From an uncultured Clostridia bacterium (GTDB taxonomy: Bacteria > Bacillota > Clostridia > Oscillospirales > Acutalibacteraceae), in NCBI GenBank assembly GCA_944381295.1, contig CALWKP010000189.1, positions 1 through 13,889 on the forward strand: a stretch of DNA of 13,889 bases, given 5' to 3'. The first letter of the stretch is position 1, and each line of letters opens with the position of its first letter. Both the position numbers and the translations under genes were made by a program. Of the stretch, positions 6,430-13,402 are shown piece by piece. The notes beneath the pieces were generated by a model. The model did no database searches. It had not been told where the DNA came from and was given only the letters and a program-made list of their open reading frames with translations.

Positions 6430-6567
6430 GCTGTGCTTGTCCAAAGACAGCAGGTGCATCTGCATAATGGGAATCCCCGCCTGCCGAGGTAAGTGCCATA
6501 GATATATACGCCTATTGTGTTTGTATATGTTTGTGCCCTTCCTGCGGTAAGTGGGAAGGGCTTTTTT
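6430..6567 (+). ncRNA. L10 leader (r-protein autoregulatory RNA)
   Basis: Matches the Firmicute L10 leader class. The conserved block AGACAGCAGGTG (6445-6456) pairs through GCAGG (6450-6454) with CCTGC (6480-6484) in CCTGCCGAGGT (6480-6490), enclosing a small GGG/CCC hairpin (6469-6478). The known role is that L10 bound to L7/L12 grips this element and favours a downstream terminator, lowering rplJL expression when the stalk proteins are in excess. GGTAAGTG occurs twice, at 6488-6495 and in the terminator loop at 6546-6553, which may matter for the alternative fold. Confidence 0.85.
6535..6567 (+). terminator. Attenuator terminator in the L10 leader
   Basis: GCCCTTCC (6535-6542) pairs with GGAAGGGC (6554-6561), an 8-bp stem followed by six T (6562-6567), 41 nt before the rplJ start. 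This is a premature terminator rather than the end of an operon. Confidence 0.85.
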
Positions 6568-6608
6568 GTAGATTGCTTCCAATTCTCAGTTTACGGAGGT
6601 GAAACGAA

Positions 6609-7145
6609 TTGCCAAGTGAGAAGATTTTAGAGCAGAAAAAACAAATTGTCGCGAATCTGACGGAAGACCTGAAACAGTCCTGCACTGGCGTTGTGGTCAG
6701 CTATAAGGGAATCACTGTTGCTCAGGATACCAAGCTCCGTAAAGAACTGCGTGAAGCCGGTGAAGATTACAGGGTTGTGAAAAACACTCTTCTGGGCCGT
6801 GCTCTGCGTGAAGCAGGTATTGAAGGGCTGGACCACGTACTGGAAGGTTCCACCGCTCTCTGCCTGAATAAAGGAGACTATGTCTCTGGTGCAAAGATCC
6901 TGGCGAAATTCGCTGAGGACAACAAGGTATTTGAGATTAAAGCCGGGTTTGTTGACGGTAAGGCAATTGACGCGGAAGGCGTTAAGAATCTGGCAAAACT
7001 CCCGAGCAAAGAAGTCCTGTTGGCTCAGGTGCTCGGCGGCTTGAATGCCCCGATTTCTGGCTTTGCTACCGTGTTGAACGGTACATTAAGAGGCTTGGTC
7101 ATTGCTTTGAATGCAATCGCAGAGAAGCAAGGCGCAACGGCCTGA
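6609..7145 (+). CDS. rplJ: Large-subunit ribosomal protein uL10
   Basis: Stalk scaffold that ties L7/L12 dimers to the L11 region of 23S rRNA, and the sensor in L10-leader regulation. It has 178 residues. The N-terminal rRNA-binding domain has VVVSYKGITVAQDTKLRKEL (28-47) and YRVVKNTLLGRA (54-65). The C-terminal helix that docks L7/L12 is at about 140-175. The start is TTG at 6609, with GGAGGTG (6595-6601) 7 nt upstream; no in-frame ATG fits. A TTG start could lower initiation and help balance L10 against the more abundant L7/L12. Confidence 0.96.
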   Translation: MPSEKILEQKKQIVANLTEDLKQSCTGVVVSYKGITVAQDTKLRKELREAGEDYRVVKNTLLGRALREAGIEGLDHVLEGSTALCLNKGDYVSGAKILAKFAEDNKVFEIKAGFVDGKAIDAEGVKNLAKLPSKEVLLAQVLGGLNAPISGFATVLNGTLRGLVIALNAIAEKQGATA

Positions 7146-7194
7146 TAATTGCAGAATTAAAAATGATTTATTAAAAAATTGGAGGTATTTTACA

Positions 7195-7575
7195 ATGTCT
7201 GATAAAGTTGTAAAGTTAATTGAAGATGTTAAGGCTCTGACCGTTCTGGAACTGGCTGAACTCGTAAAGGCTCTGGAAGAAGAATTCGGCGTATCTGCTG
7301 CTGCTCCGGTAGCTGTTGCTGCTGCTCCGGTAGCTGGCGCTGCTGCTCCTGCTGCTGAAGAAAAGACCGAATTTGATGTTGTTCTGAAGGCTGCTGGCGC
7401 GAACAAGATCCAGGTTATCAAGGTTGTTCGTGAACTGACCGGTCTCGGACTGAAGGAAGCTAAGGAAGAAGTTGACAACGCTCCGAAGGCCCTCAAAGAA
7501 GGCGTTTCCAAGGATGATGCTGAAGCTATGAAGGCAAAGCTCACCGAAGTTGGCGCTGAAGTTGAAGTAAAATAA
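7195..7575 (+). CDS. rplL: Large-subunit ribosomal protein bL12 (L7/L12)
   Basis: Multi-copy stalk protein that recruits translational GTPases. It has 126 residues. The N-terminal dimerisation domain is 1 to about 33, the alanine/proline hinge about 34-55, and the C-terminal factor-binding domain about 58-126, with KTEFDVVLKAAGANKIQVIK (57-76) and VRELTGLGLKEAK (78-90). The hinge holds two 7-residue repeats, AAPVAVA and AAPVAGA, encoded by a 21-bp tandem repeat (7297-7317, 7318-7338; 19 of 21 bases identical). The ATG at 7195 has GGAGGT (7181-7186) 8 nt upstream. The open frame before it, back to 7111, overlaps rplJ and is not coding. Confidence 0.97.
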   Translation: MSDKVVKLIEDVKALTVLELAELVKALEEEFGVSAAAPVAVAAAPVAGAAAPAAEEKTEFDVVLKAAGANKIQVIKVVRELTGLGLKEAKEEVDNAPKALKEGVSKDDAEAMKAKLTEVGAEVEVK

Positions 7576-7595
7576 GATTTCCGAACAGGAAATGG

Positions 7596-7622
7596 GAGCC
7601 GGTCGAAAGACCGGCTCTTTTT
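7596..7622 (+). terminator. Strong terminator after rplL
   Basis: GAGCCGGTC (7596-7604), tetraloop GAAA, GACCGGCTC (7609-7617), then TTTTT. A 9-bp GC-rich stem with a GNRA loop ends the ribosomal cluster here rather than letting it run on into rpoB. Confidence 0.93.
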
Positions 7623-8049
7623 ATGCTCTATTTGTACTGTATGTTTTAGGCTGATTCGGTTTCCAAGAGTAATTTCCTCAAATGATTCAGTTAGGAAATA
7701 CTTGAGACTGTTGATGATGTCTGTAAGGGAACTGAGTACTATTTTGCAGATTTAAGGTTGCCCTGATCTTTAGCAAAGGGCAATTGTGTGTCAGGAGTGC
7801 ACAGAAGGCCCCGACCGAAAAAGGAAAACCAGGGAGTATTCCAAAAAGGTCGGCGGCCTTCTTCGTCTTTTCAATGGGTGAAAATCTAACAATTGTGCGT
7901 GAGCCTTCGTGGAGAATCCCACAAAGGAAATTTTCTAAAGCCTGATTCCTATTAAAACTTTTCCATTCAGTTAGCCTACTGGTGAAAAGTTTTCCCCATA
8001 CCTTTCCTTTTGGGCTCCCTTTTTGTGGATGAGAAAGCATTTGAAAGGG
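7623..8049. other. Non-coding stretch with inverted and direct repeats
   Basis: No convincing gene. Two inverted repeats stand out: 7803-7816 with 7848-7862 (14 pairs, one bulge, 31-nt loop) and AAAACTTTTC (7954-7963) with GAAAAGTTTT (7984-7993, 10 bp perfect). ATTCAGTTAG occurs in direct orientation at 7685-7694 and 7965-7974. A 117-codon minus-strand frame (7687-8040) crosses both inverted repeats, has no ribosome binding site and shows no domain. It could be a decayed or mobile non-coding element. No clear terminator for the leftward 870-codon gene was found. Confidence 0.5.
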
Positions 8050-10662
8050 CTAAACCTTTTGCGACCAGTCAAGCTTATGCTGGAAGAGGGGATCGTTCTT
8101 TATCAGATAATCCAATGCCCGGACATAGTCGGGGAAAGCAGCCACGGTCTCCCATCGGTTCTGGAGCTGTTCCATGAGGACATCTTTACCGGTCATGTTT
8201 TCCAGAGAGGAAAGAAAACCAGAGGTAACAATCATTCCGATAGCGTTAAAAAATAGCTGCCGATTTGCTAACAGGGCATCTTCGGGGTCGTTCATGTCCA
8301 CAAAATCAGGTATTTTGCTGATAATATTGTTATCCACCTGGACATTTGCAAAATCTTTCCGCAATTCATCGTAATGCGCCAAAATGTCCTCCAGGGTCAT
8401 ATTCTGCATACTGTTCCCGTATTTCCGGATCATCATTTCATATTGCGCCTTGATTACCCGCTTATAGACCGCGAAACCTCTGGCGTTTTTCTCTTGGGCA
8501 ACCTTCAATTCCGCTTCCGGGGTTCCGGGACGCTTCACGTGTACAATGTCGCCATTTGCATTCTGTGCTTGCAGCCATTCTCCGTTATGCATCTGATAGC
8601 CGGCGCCGATATCGCGTATCATTTGGCGCATTTGATCCGGGGTAAGCAGTTTTTGGGCGGCTTCCAGGTAAGAGAAGGATTTAAAAGAACGGAAGATCGG
8701 TTCCCCGATCGTAAGAGGAAGTCCCCTGTCTTTCAGTTCCTGTTCGGAACAGGATAGGGTGTAATAATGGGAAAGCCTGAGTCGTTGTCTCAGCGCGATG
8801 GCTTCCGGCGTTTCTTCCGCTAAAACTTCCTCTCCCGCAGCGACCAGAGGGCTGTCGTCCAGCCGTTCTTTTAAAGTAAAGCCGCTTGACAAGGCCGCCA
8901 TGTAATCCTGACATTCTTTTGTCCCAGAGATAAACCGGTTCTCATAGGCCTGCCTGGCTTGCCGCATCAATTCGGTGTTTTGGGCAAGTTCGTTTTTCAG
9001 GGTATCTTGATCGGTCAAAGTCGGTTGGAAATCACGGACCCAGAATTGGTGACGCCGGTCGATCCCCATAGTTTCTTCCTGACGGAGCAAAGCAAGACAG
9101 CGGGCACGATAAGTAATTTGCTGAAGAAGTTGGAGTTTAAAGTCGTATTCTGCGCTATACGGCCCCAAAATATCTTCTTTCAGCGTGGCTGCGGCTTTCT
9201 CCATGGGTTCTCCCGGAACTACCAGCTTCCAGATAGACATAGAAGGATGTTTCAACTGGATCAGTTCATTTGTTACCGCTGCATCCAGCATCAGTTCGTT
9301 CAGTTCGGGGGCACGCACAAGAAGTGCTTCATCGTCGAGGGTAAGTAAGGAATCTACATCATACGCCAATATCTTCTTTACCTTTGCGGCCAAAAGCTCT
9401 TTGGCGTGGTCATAGAGTACCGGCGTGGAAACCTGATCAGCCGCTTGTACCTGCTGGATTTCCATGGCAGTGCGCAGCATATCCAAATTTTCATCGTAGT
9501 GCTCTTCTCCTGGGTTTATAAGCATCATCAAACGCATAAAAGCAGGAGTGTGCTTTTCTTGTTCCTCGAGGTTCAGGTCTGGGGAGTCGGCAATCCGCTG
9601 GAAAGTTCGTAATTTTTCCTGGCGCCGCAAAGTGAAGTCCATTGCTGCTGTTTTTACACGGTCCGCTTGCCGGGCATCCAATTTTACCTTTCTCTGATTG
9701 ATGGTGTCAATGGCGTTCCGGTAAGTATTATGTACCATATCGTAGGCGTTAAGCTGTCCTTCTGCAATCTCCTGTATGGCGTCATAACCGTAATATTGGG
9801 CGTTGTCGAGATTGACGCCTTGTTTTTTACATACTATGTGCAGAGCATCTATAAAAGGAGGAAACAGCTTGTTCATGCTGGATTTGAGCAGTTCGTGTGT
9901 TGCCGGGGCCATCTGGTCGAAATAAGGGGCATTGATGGGATCAGCCATTGCCGCTCGGATAGCGTTGATTTTATCACATTTTGACTTAAGTTCGTCAATG
10001 TTTTGGCGGACGTTCCAATCAGACAAGAGGGATGGATCGTGGCGCATTCCCAACAGTTCGTCAATAACGCGATCAAGATGAGGCTTACGACGGGTAACAT
10101 CCTTGGAACAATAATCGGCAAGAAAAGCCTCGTCTTCCTCTTTGAGCTTCTTGTCTTTTGGGGAAACCGGCACTCCTTTTTTGTCTGCTTTGTAGCCGAT
10201 CACAAAAGCTTTCAGCACCTGTGTGTCTACTCCGCTTTGGGCGATGAGCGTCTGGTTACCTCTCATAGAGACATCTTTGCGGTCCGATAGCTTTTGCAGG
10301 GAAGTGACCATATCATAGGTGGCGGCTGTACCCACAGGGCATACTTTCCTGGCTGATTTGGCATGAAAATGATTTTGAAGGCGTTTCTTCACGGAAAGGT
10401 TAGCAGGTGCTTCCTCTTGTACGGGGGTGCCGGGAGAAACCGTTTGTACCTGTGTAGCAGGGAACTGTTGCTGAAGGCTGGCAACCATGGTCAGATTAGC
10501 AGCCCGTTCGCGTTGGAGTTCTACCGAGGGGGCAGAAGTTTGAAGTTGTTCTGCCGGTGCTTCCTGTTCATCTTGCCCTACATAAAGAGGATTGACATAA
10601 GTTTGTATGGTGATAGCTTCCTTCTTTTTTTCCAGATGGAGTTGTTTGTTATCTTTTGGCAT
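8050..10662 (-). CDS. Large uncharacterised helical protein, 870 residues
   Basis: I do not recognise this protein. It has no signal peptide, membrane segment or obvious catalytic motif. Residues 1 to about 90 are low-complexity, rich in Q, A, P and E and likely disordered. From about 110 on it looks mainly alpha-helical with a regular charged/leucine pattern. Segments that look constrained are HLDRVIDELLGMRHDPSLLS (195-214) and DPINAPYFDQMAPATHELLK (241-260), a later YRARCLALLRQEETMGIDRR, and C-terminal stretches with DMNDPEDALLANRQLFFNAIG and the ending FPDYVRALDYLIKNDPLF. The ATG at 10662 has GGAGG (10670-10674) 7 nt upstream, and this site overlaps the end of the GNAT-like gene, so the two form one operon. 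I have an unverified impression of similar large multi-copy hypothetical proteins in gut clostridia. Confidence 0.88.
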   Translation of the reverse strand: MPKDNKQLHLEKKKEAITIQTYVNPLYVGQDEQEAPAEQLQTSAPSVELQRERAANLTMVASLQQQFPATQVQTVSPGTPVQEEAPANLSVKKRLQNHFHAKSARKVCPVGTAATYDMVTSLQKLSDRKDVSMRGNQTLIAQSGVDTQVLKAFVIGYKADKKGVPVSPKDKKLKEEDEAFLADYCSKDVTRRKPHLDRVIDELLGMRHDPSLLSDWNVRQNIDELKSKCDKINAIRAAMADPINAPYFDQMAPATHELLKSSMNKLFPPFIDALHIVCKKQGVNLDNAQYYGYDAIQEIAEGQLNAYDMVHNTYRNAIDTINQRKVKLDARQADRVKTAAMDFTLRRQEKLRTFQRIADSPDLNLEEQEKHTPAFMRLMMLINPGEEHYDENLDMLRTAMEIQQVQAADQVSTPVLYDHAKELLAAKVKKILAYDVDSLLTLDDEALLVRAPELNELMLDAAVTNELIQLKHPSMSIWKLVVPGEPMEKAAATLKEDILGPYSAEYDFKLQLLQQITYRARCLALLRQEETMGIDRRHQFWVRDFQPTLTDQDTLKNELAQNTELMRQARQAYENRFISGTKECQDYMAALSSGFTLKERLDDSPLVAAGEEVLAEETPEAIALRQRLRLSHYYTLSCSEQELKDRGLPLTIGEPIFRSFKSFSYLEAAQKLLTPDQMRQMIRDIGAGYQMHNGEWLQAQNANGDIVHVKRPGTPEAELKVAQEKNARGFAVYKRVIKAQYEMMIRKYGNSMQNMTLEDILAHYDELRKDFANVQVDNNIISKIPDFVDMNDPEDALLANRQLFFNAIGMIVTSGFLSSLENMTGKDVLMEQLQNRWETVAAFPDYVRALDYLIKNDPLFQHKLDWSQKV

Positions 10663-10677
10663 ATGGCCGCCTCCTCT

Positions 10678-11511
10678 CTATTCTAGAAACCGTATGTAGG
10701 TACGGGAAATAGGTTTTGCGTTTGGCAATAAAGAATGGATGAGACTATCGGAAACAGGGGTGATAGCTTCCATAGTGAGCACAGTGTCTGGGGAATACTT
10801 TTCCTGAAGGTAGGTAAAAGCACCATGGAGAAGTAAGGGCATATCCTGAGGACAGGTACTTCTCATCCAGGCCAGACGGATGCGGTTTTGATTTGATGCG
10901 GTAAACACAGCGAAAGAGCGTATCGTATTTTTTTCCATGACAGCAATACTGACATCTTTATCCACAGATGGATGGGTAAGTGGAACGTCCAGATAATTTT
11001 CCCCCCGTGCAACAGTTGTTTTATAAGCAGAGGTTAAAATATAGGAGGGGATTTTAGAAAAGGGAAGAATTTTAGGTGGAAGAGAATACTTTCCGGAAAA
11101 GAAAGAAGATTTAGAGAGTTCTTTCAGAGGAACTCCATATAGTACAGAAGCGCTTTGAGTCTGGACAAACCCCAAAGCACTCAAAAAAGGGGGAAGGGTA
11201 TCATGATCGGGCAAAGTATGCGTATAACTCAATTCAATAGTGGAACAACTAGGTCTGGCAAAACAACAAAGGCTCTCCAACAAGAGTTTACCGCTACCGC
11301 GACGACGATACTTGGGAGCAACATAAAGGGAACGAATTTCCAATGTCTCATCGTGAATCCAAGCTGCTGCTGCACCACAGGCAGTTGATCCATCCATAAT
11401 TCCTAAAGTTGCAAGTGGTTCTCCATGTTCTAAAGCTATCACTGTATCAGGCAGCAGTAAACTGCGAAAAGAGGACAATTGTTCATAGCTGATCCAACCG
11501 ATCTCAATCAT
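10678..11511 (-). CDS. GNAT-like acetyltransferase with a second, degenerate half
   Basis: A protein of 277 residues. The N-terminal half (about 1-130) is a GNAT fold: the strand LEIRSLYVAP (57-66) runs into the acetyl-CoA loop RRRGSG (69-74) and helix KLLLESL (75-81), with a FLSALGF segment (109-115) matching the usual closing strand. The C-terminal half (about 150-277) may be a second GNAT-like fold but has no acetyl-CoA loop, so it probably shapes substrate binding. The substrate is unknown. The ATG at 11511 follows AGGAG (11522-11526), with a slightly long 10-nt spacer. The stop is 15 nt from the start of the 870-codon gene, implying joint expression. No promoter could be placed firmly; AT-rich DNA at about 11590-11650 is the likely site. 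Confidence 0.85.
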   Translation of the reverse strand: MIEIGWISYEQLSSFRSLLLPDTVIALEHGEPLATLGIMDGSTACGAAAAWIHDETLEIRSLYVAPKYRRRGSGKLLLESLCCFARPSCSTIELSYTHTLPDHDTLPPFLSALGFVQTQSASVLYGVPLKELSKSSFFSGKYSLPPKILPFSKIPSYILTSAYKTTVARGENYLDVPLTHPSVDKDVSIAVMEKNTIRSFAVFTASNQNRIRLAWMRSTCPQDMPLLLHGAFTYLQEKYSPDTVLTMEAITPVSDSLIHSLLPNAKPISRTYIRFLE

Positions 11512-11954
11512 AAATAGGGTTCTCCTTTCCAGGGAAACAAATCAGCTTTCTTCTGTGCACAATGGCATAGAAAGAATGAGATAAATTTCCTATTCTTCTT
11601 ACCTCTATTTTATATTATTTCTCTAAATATTACAGCTTTTTTTGCTAAAGGTTTTCTAAAATTTTTGGGAGGAGCATCAGGGGCTGCTGACCAATTGGAA
11701 CTAACATTGGTGCCTGTGGGATGATTCTGGTATGAACCGCAACAATCTTCCCATGATGGCAGAAATTCGTGGAAATGAGTTTTGAAAATAGAGGGATACG
11801 AAAAAACTTGAATAAAAGATGATACCGGAAGTGCTCTCCAGAAAAATAAATTTTCGAAATCTTCGTTTGCAAAAATGATTTATGAGACAGACAAACTGAC
11901 TGGGAAACAGTTAAAATTGATGGAGTATCCATAATAAAATGTTATTGACTTTAC
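11512..11954. other. Non-coding stretch upstream of the GNAT-like gene
   Basis: An AT-rich part (11580-11650) probably contains the leftward promoter, but no pair of hexamers with proper spacing is convincing. A 95-codon minus-strand frame (11645-11932) has no ribosome binding site and no recognisable domain, so I do not call it a gene. CCAAT/ATTGG occur as a short inverted pair near 11691-11710. Nothing else is recognised. Confidence 0.4.
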
Positions 11955-12000
11955 AAAACGCCTGTAATGCCCTAAGTTCTCAGAGCATTACAGGCGTTTT
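11955..12000. terminator. Perfect 16-bp stem terminator
   Basis: AAAACGCCTGTAATGC (11955-11970) and GCATTACAGGCGTTTT (11985-12000) are perfect complements with a 14-nt loop. The stem begins with A4 and ends with T4, so it can work on either strand. It lies 75 bp beyond the stop of the leftward acetyltransferase gene and most likely ends that operon. Confidence 0.85.
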
Positions 12001-12074
12001 GAGAATAAATTTTACTTTGGAACAGTCATGGAAAACTATAGTTTACTGAGATTAGATTACTTGCATTACTTTTC

Positions 12075-12593
12075 TCAACCCGGTTCTCTCTGTATGTAGC
12101 ACAGATAGCGTTCTTCTAATAAATTCCCGAGGCCGCTTGCTTTCACGGTGCCGTCCGGCTGGAACCCGTTCTTTTCATAAAACGTTTTTGCCCGGCTGTT
12201 CTGTGCAAGTACCCAGAGGGAAATCGTCCGGTAGCCCCGTGCAATGATTTCCTTTTTCACCCAGTCCATGGTTTTTTGGCCCAATCCCTTCCCAATAAAA
12301 TCAGGGTCAAGATACAAGCCTGTCAATTCATAGACTGTCGCCGGCAAATCCTGATCTCTTGGAGGGTTGATGCTCAGGATCCCGATGATTTTTCCCCCGG
12401 ATACCGCAGCATAATGGGTGTCAAAATTCGCTTTCAAAAAAATTTCCCACATTTCTTCTCTATGGGCATTGCGCTGCTCAATGATTTCCATAGGGACATA
12501 GGGAGAGTAGGCAAAGATCCATGACTTTCTGAGAATAGCGGCGAATTCCGGTGCATCCGCAGGCAGGGCGAGTCTTATGGAAAAAATTGGCAT
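12075..12593 (-). CDS. GNAT-family N-acetyltransferase
   Basis: A single-domain GNAT of 172 residues that would transfer acetyl from acetyl-CoA to an amine; the substrate is unknown. Motif A is YELTGLYLDPDFIGKGLG (88-105), with the G-K-G-L-G pyrophosphate loop. Motif B is LWVLAQNSRAKTFYEKNGF (126-144), the usual N-x-x-A-x-x-F-Y-x-K-x-G-F. The ATG at 12593 lacks a good ribosome binding site. The clear AAGGAGG (12614-12620) is placed for an ATG at 12603, in another frame. One base fewer in the A6 run (12581-12586 on the plus strand) would join that ATG to this protein as MTDNANFSIRLALP. It is the last gene of the ABC-2 operon. Confidence 0.88.
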   Translation of the reverse strand: MPIFSIRLALPADAPEFAAILRKSWIFAYSPYVPMEIIEQRNAHREEMWEIFLKANFDTHYAAVSGGKIIGILSINPPRDQDLPATVYELTGLYLDPDFIGKGLGQKTMDWVKKEIIARGYRTISLWVLAQNSRAKTFYEKNGFQPDGTVKASGLGNLLEERYLCYIQREPG

Positions 12594-12622
12594 TGTCTGT
12601 CATCCTGTTGCTTCCTCCTTTT

Positions 12623-13399
12623 TCAGGACCCTGTCGATTTGTATTTCCGTAAGCCGAATCGAAAGAAGCAGTAGCAGGGAATCATGAAAAGAAACCCGAA
12701 CAGGGGCAGGAACATCAGCCCGAACTGTTCCGATCTCCCGACAAGGTAGAGGAAGGGATAATACTGGAACAACGCAACCGGGATGATGTAGGTGAAGAAT
12801 TTCAGCACCACGTCCCCATAGATCGACAGGGGATATTTCCCGAATTCCCGCGTGCCATCCGTAAAGATGTTCATAAATTCCAGGCTTTCGATCGTGAAAA
12901 AGCTGACTCCGGCATACAGGACAAACAGCGCCGAAAATACGGCGATGCCGCCAATCAGCATCAGGATCAGGGTAATCACCTTATCGAAGGTCCAGACAAC
13001 CCCGCAGGTTGGAATGGCGTATGCGAGAATCAGGATAGCTTGCAGCGTCCTGCCGAAGCGGGTGAAATCCATGTTCGAGGTGAGTACCTGGAAGATCTCG
13101 TTGCGCGGGCGGACAAGGATCCTGTCCAGATTCCCGCTTCGGATGAGCCATGGAAAGATATCGAAGCCCCGGACAAAACACTCGCACAGGGAGAACGACA
13201 TCAGCAGAATCGAAAAACAGATCAAAACTTCTGAAAAAGTGTAGCCGTTGACCGAGTGGAAACGGGAAAACATGAAATATACACTGAGGAAAGTTGTGAA
13301 CGAGACGAGAAACTGTCCTAATGCGGTCATCAGGAAAGACGCTTTATACTGCATCCGGGATTTGAGAAGGATAGCGATAAATTTGAAGTACAGTTTCAT
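12623..13399 (-). CDS. ABC-2 type exporter permease, YadH-like/PF06182 type
   Basis: Membrane subunit of an uncharacterised ABC exporter: 258 residues with about six membrane segments (roughly 22-45, 55-76, 115-135, 140-170, 200-220, 226-247). Landmarks fitting this permease family (COG3694-like, from memory) are RGFDIFPWLIRSGNLDRILV (77-96) with the RSGxLDxxLVRP loop, GTREFGKYPLSIYG (182-195), and IPVALFQYYPFLYLVG (206-221). GGAGGG directly before the ATG at 13399 overlaps the end of the partner permease gene 3 bp away. The matching ATPase is not in the window and is probably further right. The substrate is unknown. Confidence 0.9.
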   Translation of the reverse strand: MKLYFKFIAILLKSRMQYKASFLMTALGQFLVSFTTFLSVYFMFSRFHSVNGYTFSEVLICFSILLMSFSLCECFVRGFDIFPWLIRSGNLDRILVRPRNEIFQVLTSNMDFTRFGRTLQAILILAYAIPTCGVVWTFDKVITLILMLIGGIAVFSALFVLYAGVSFFTIESLEFMNIFTDGTREFGKYPLSIYGDVVLKFFTYIIPVALFQYYPFLYLVGRSEQFGLMFLPLFGFLFMIPCYCFFRFGLRKYKSTGS

Positions 13400-13402
13400 T
13401 TC

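Noticed and set aside
7111..7194. Upstream extension of rplL overlapping rplJ
   Set aside because: GGAGGT sits just before the ATG at 7195, and the protein from there has the normal L7/L12 N-terminus.
7803..7862. Terminator for the leftward 870-codon gene
   Set aside because: The stem is good, but on the minus strand it is followed by GTGCACTCC rather than a T-run, and the loop is long.
7687..8040. 117-codon minus-strand frame
   Set aside because: It spans two inverted repeats, has no ribosome binding site and no recognisable domain. More likely non-coding repeat DNA.
11645..11932. 95-codon minus-strand frame
   Set aside because: No ribosome binding site before the ATG, composition unlike the neighbouring genes, and no domain.
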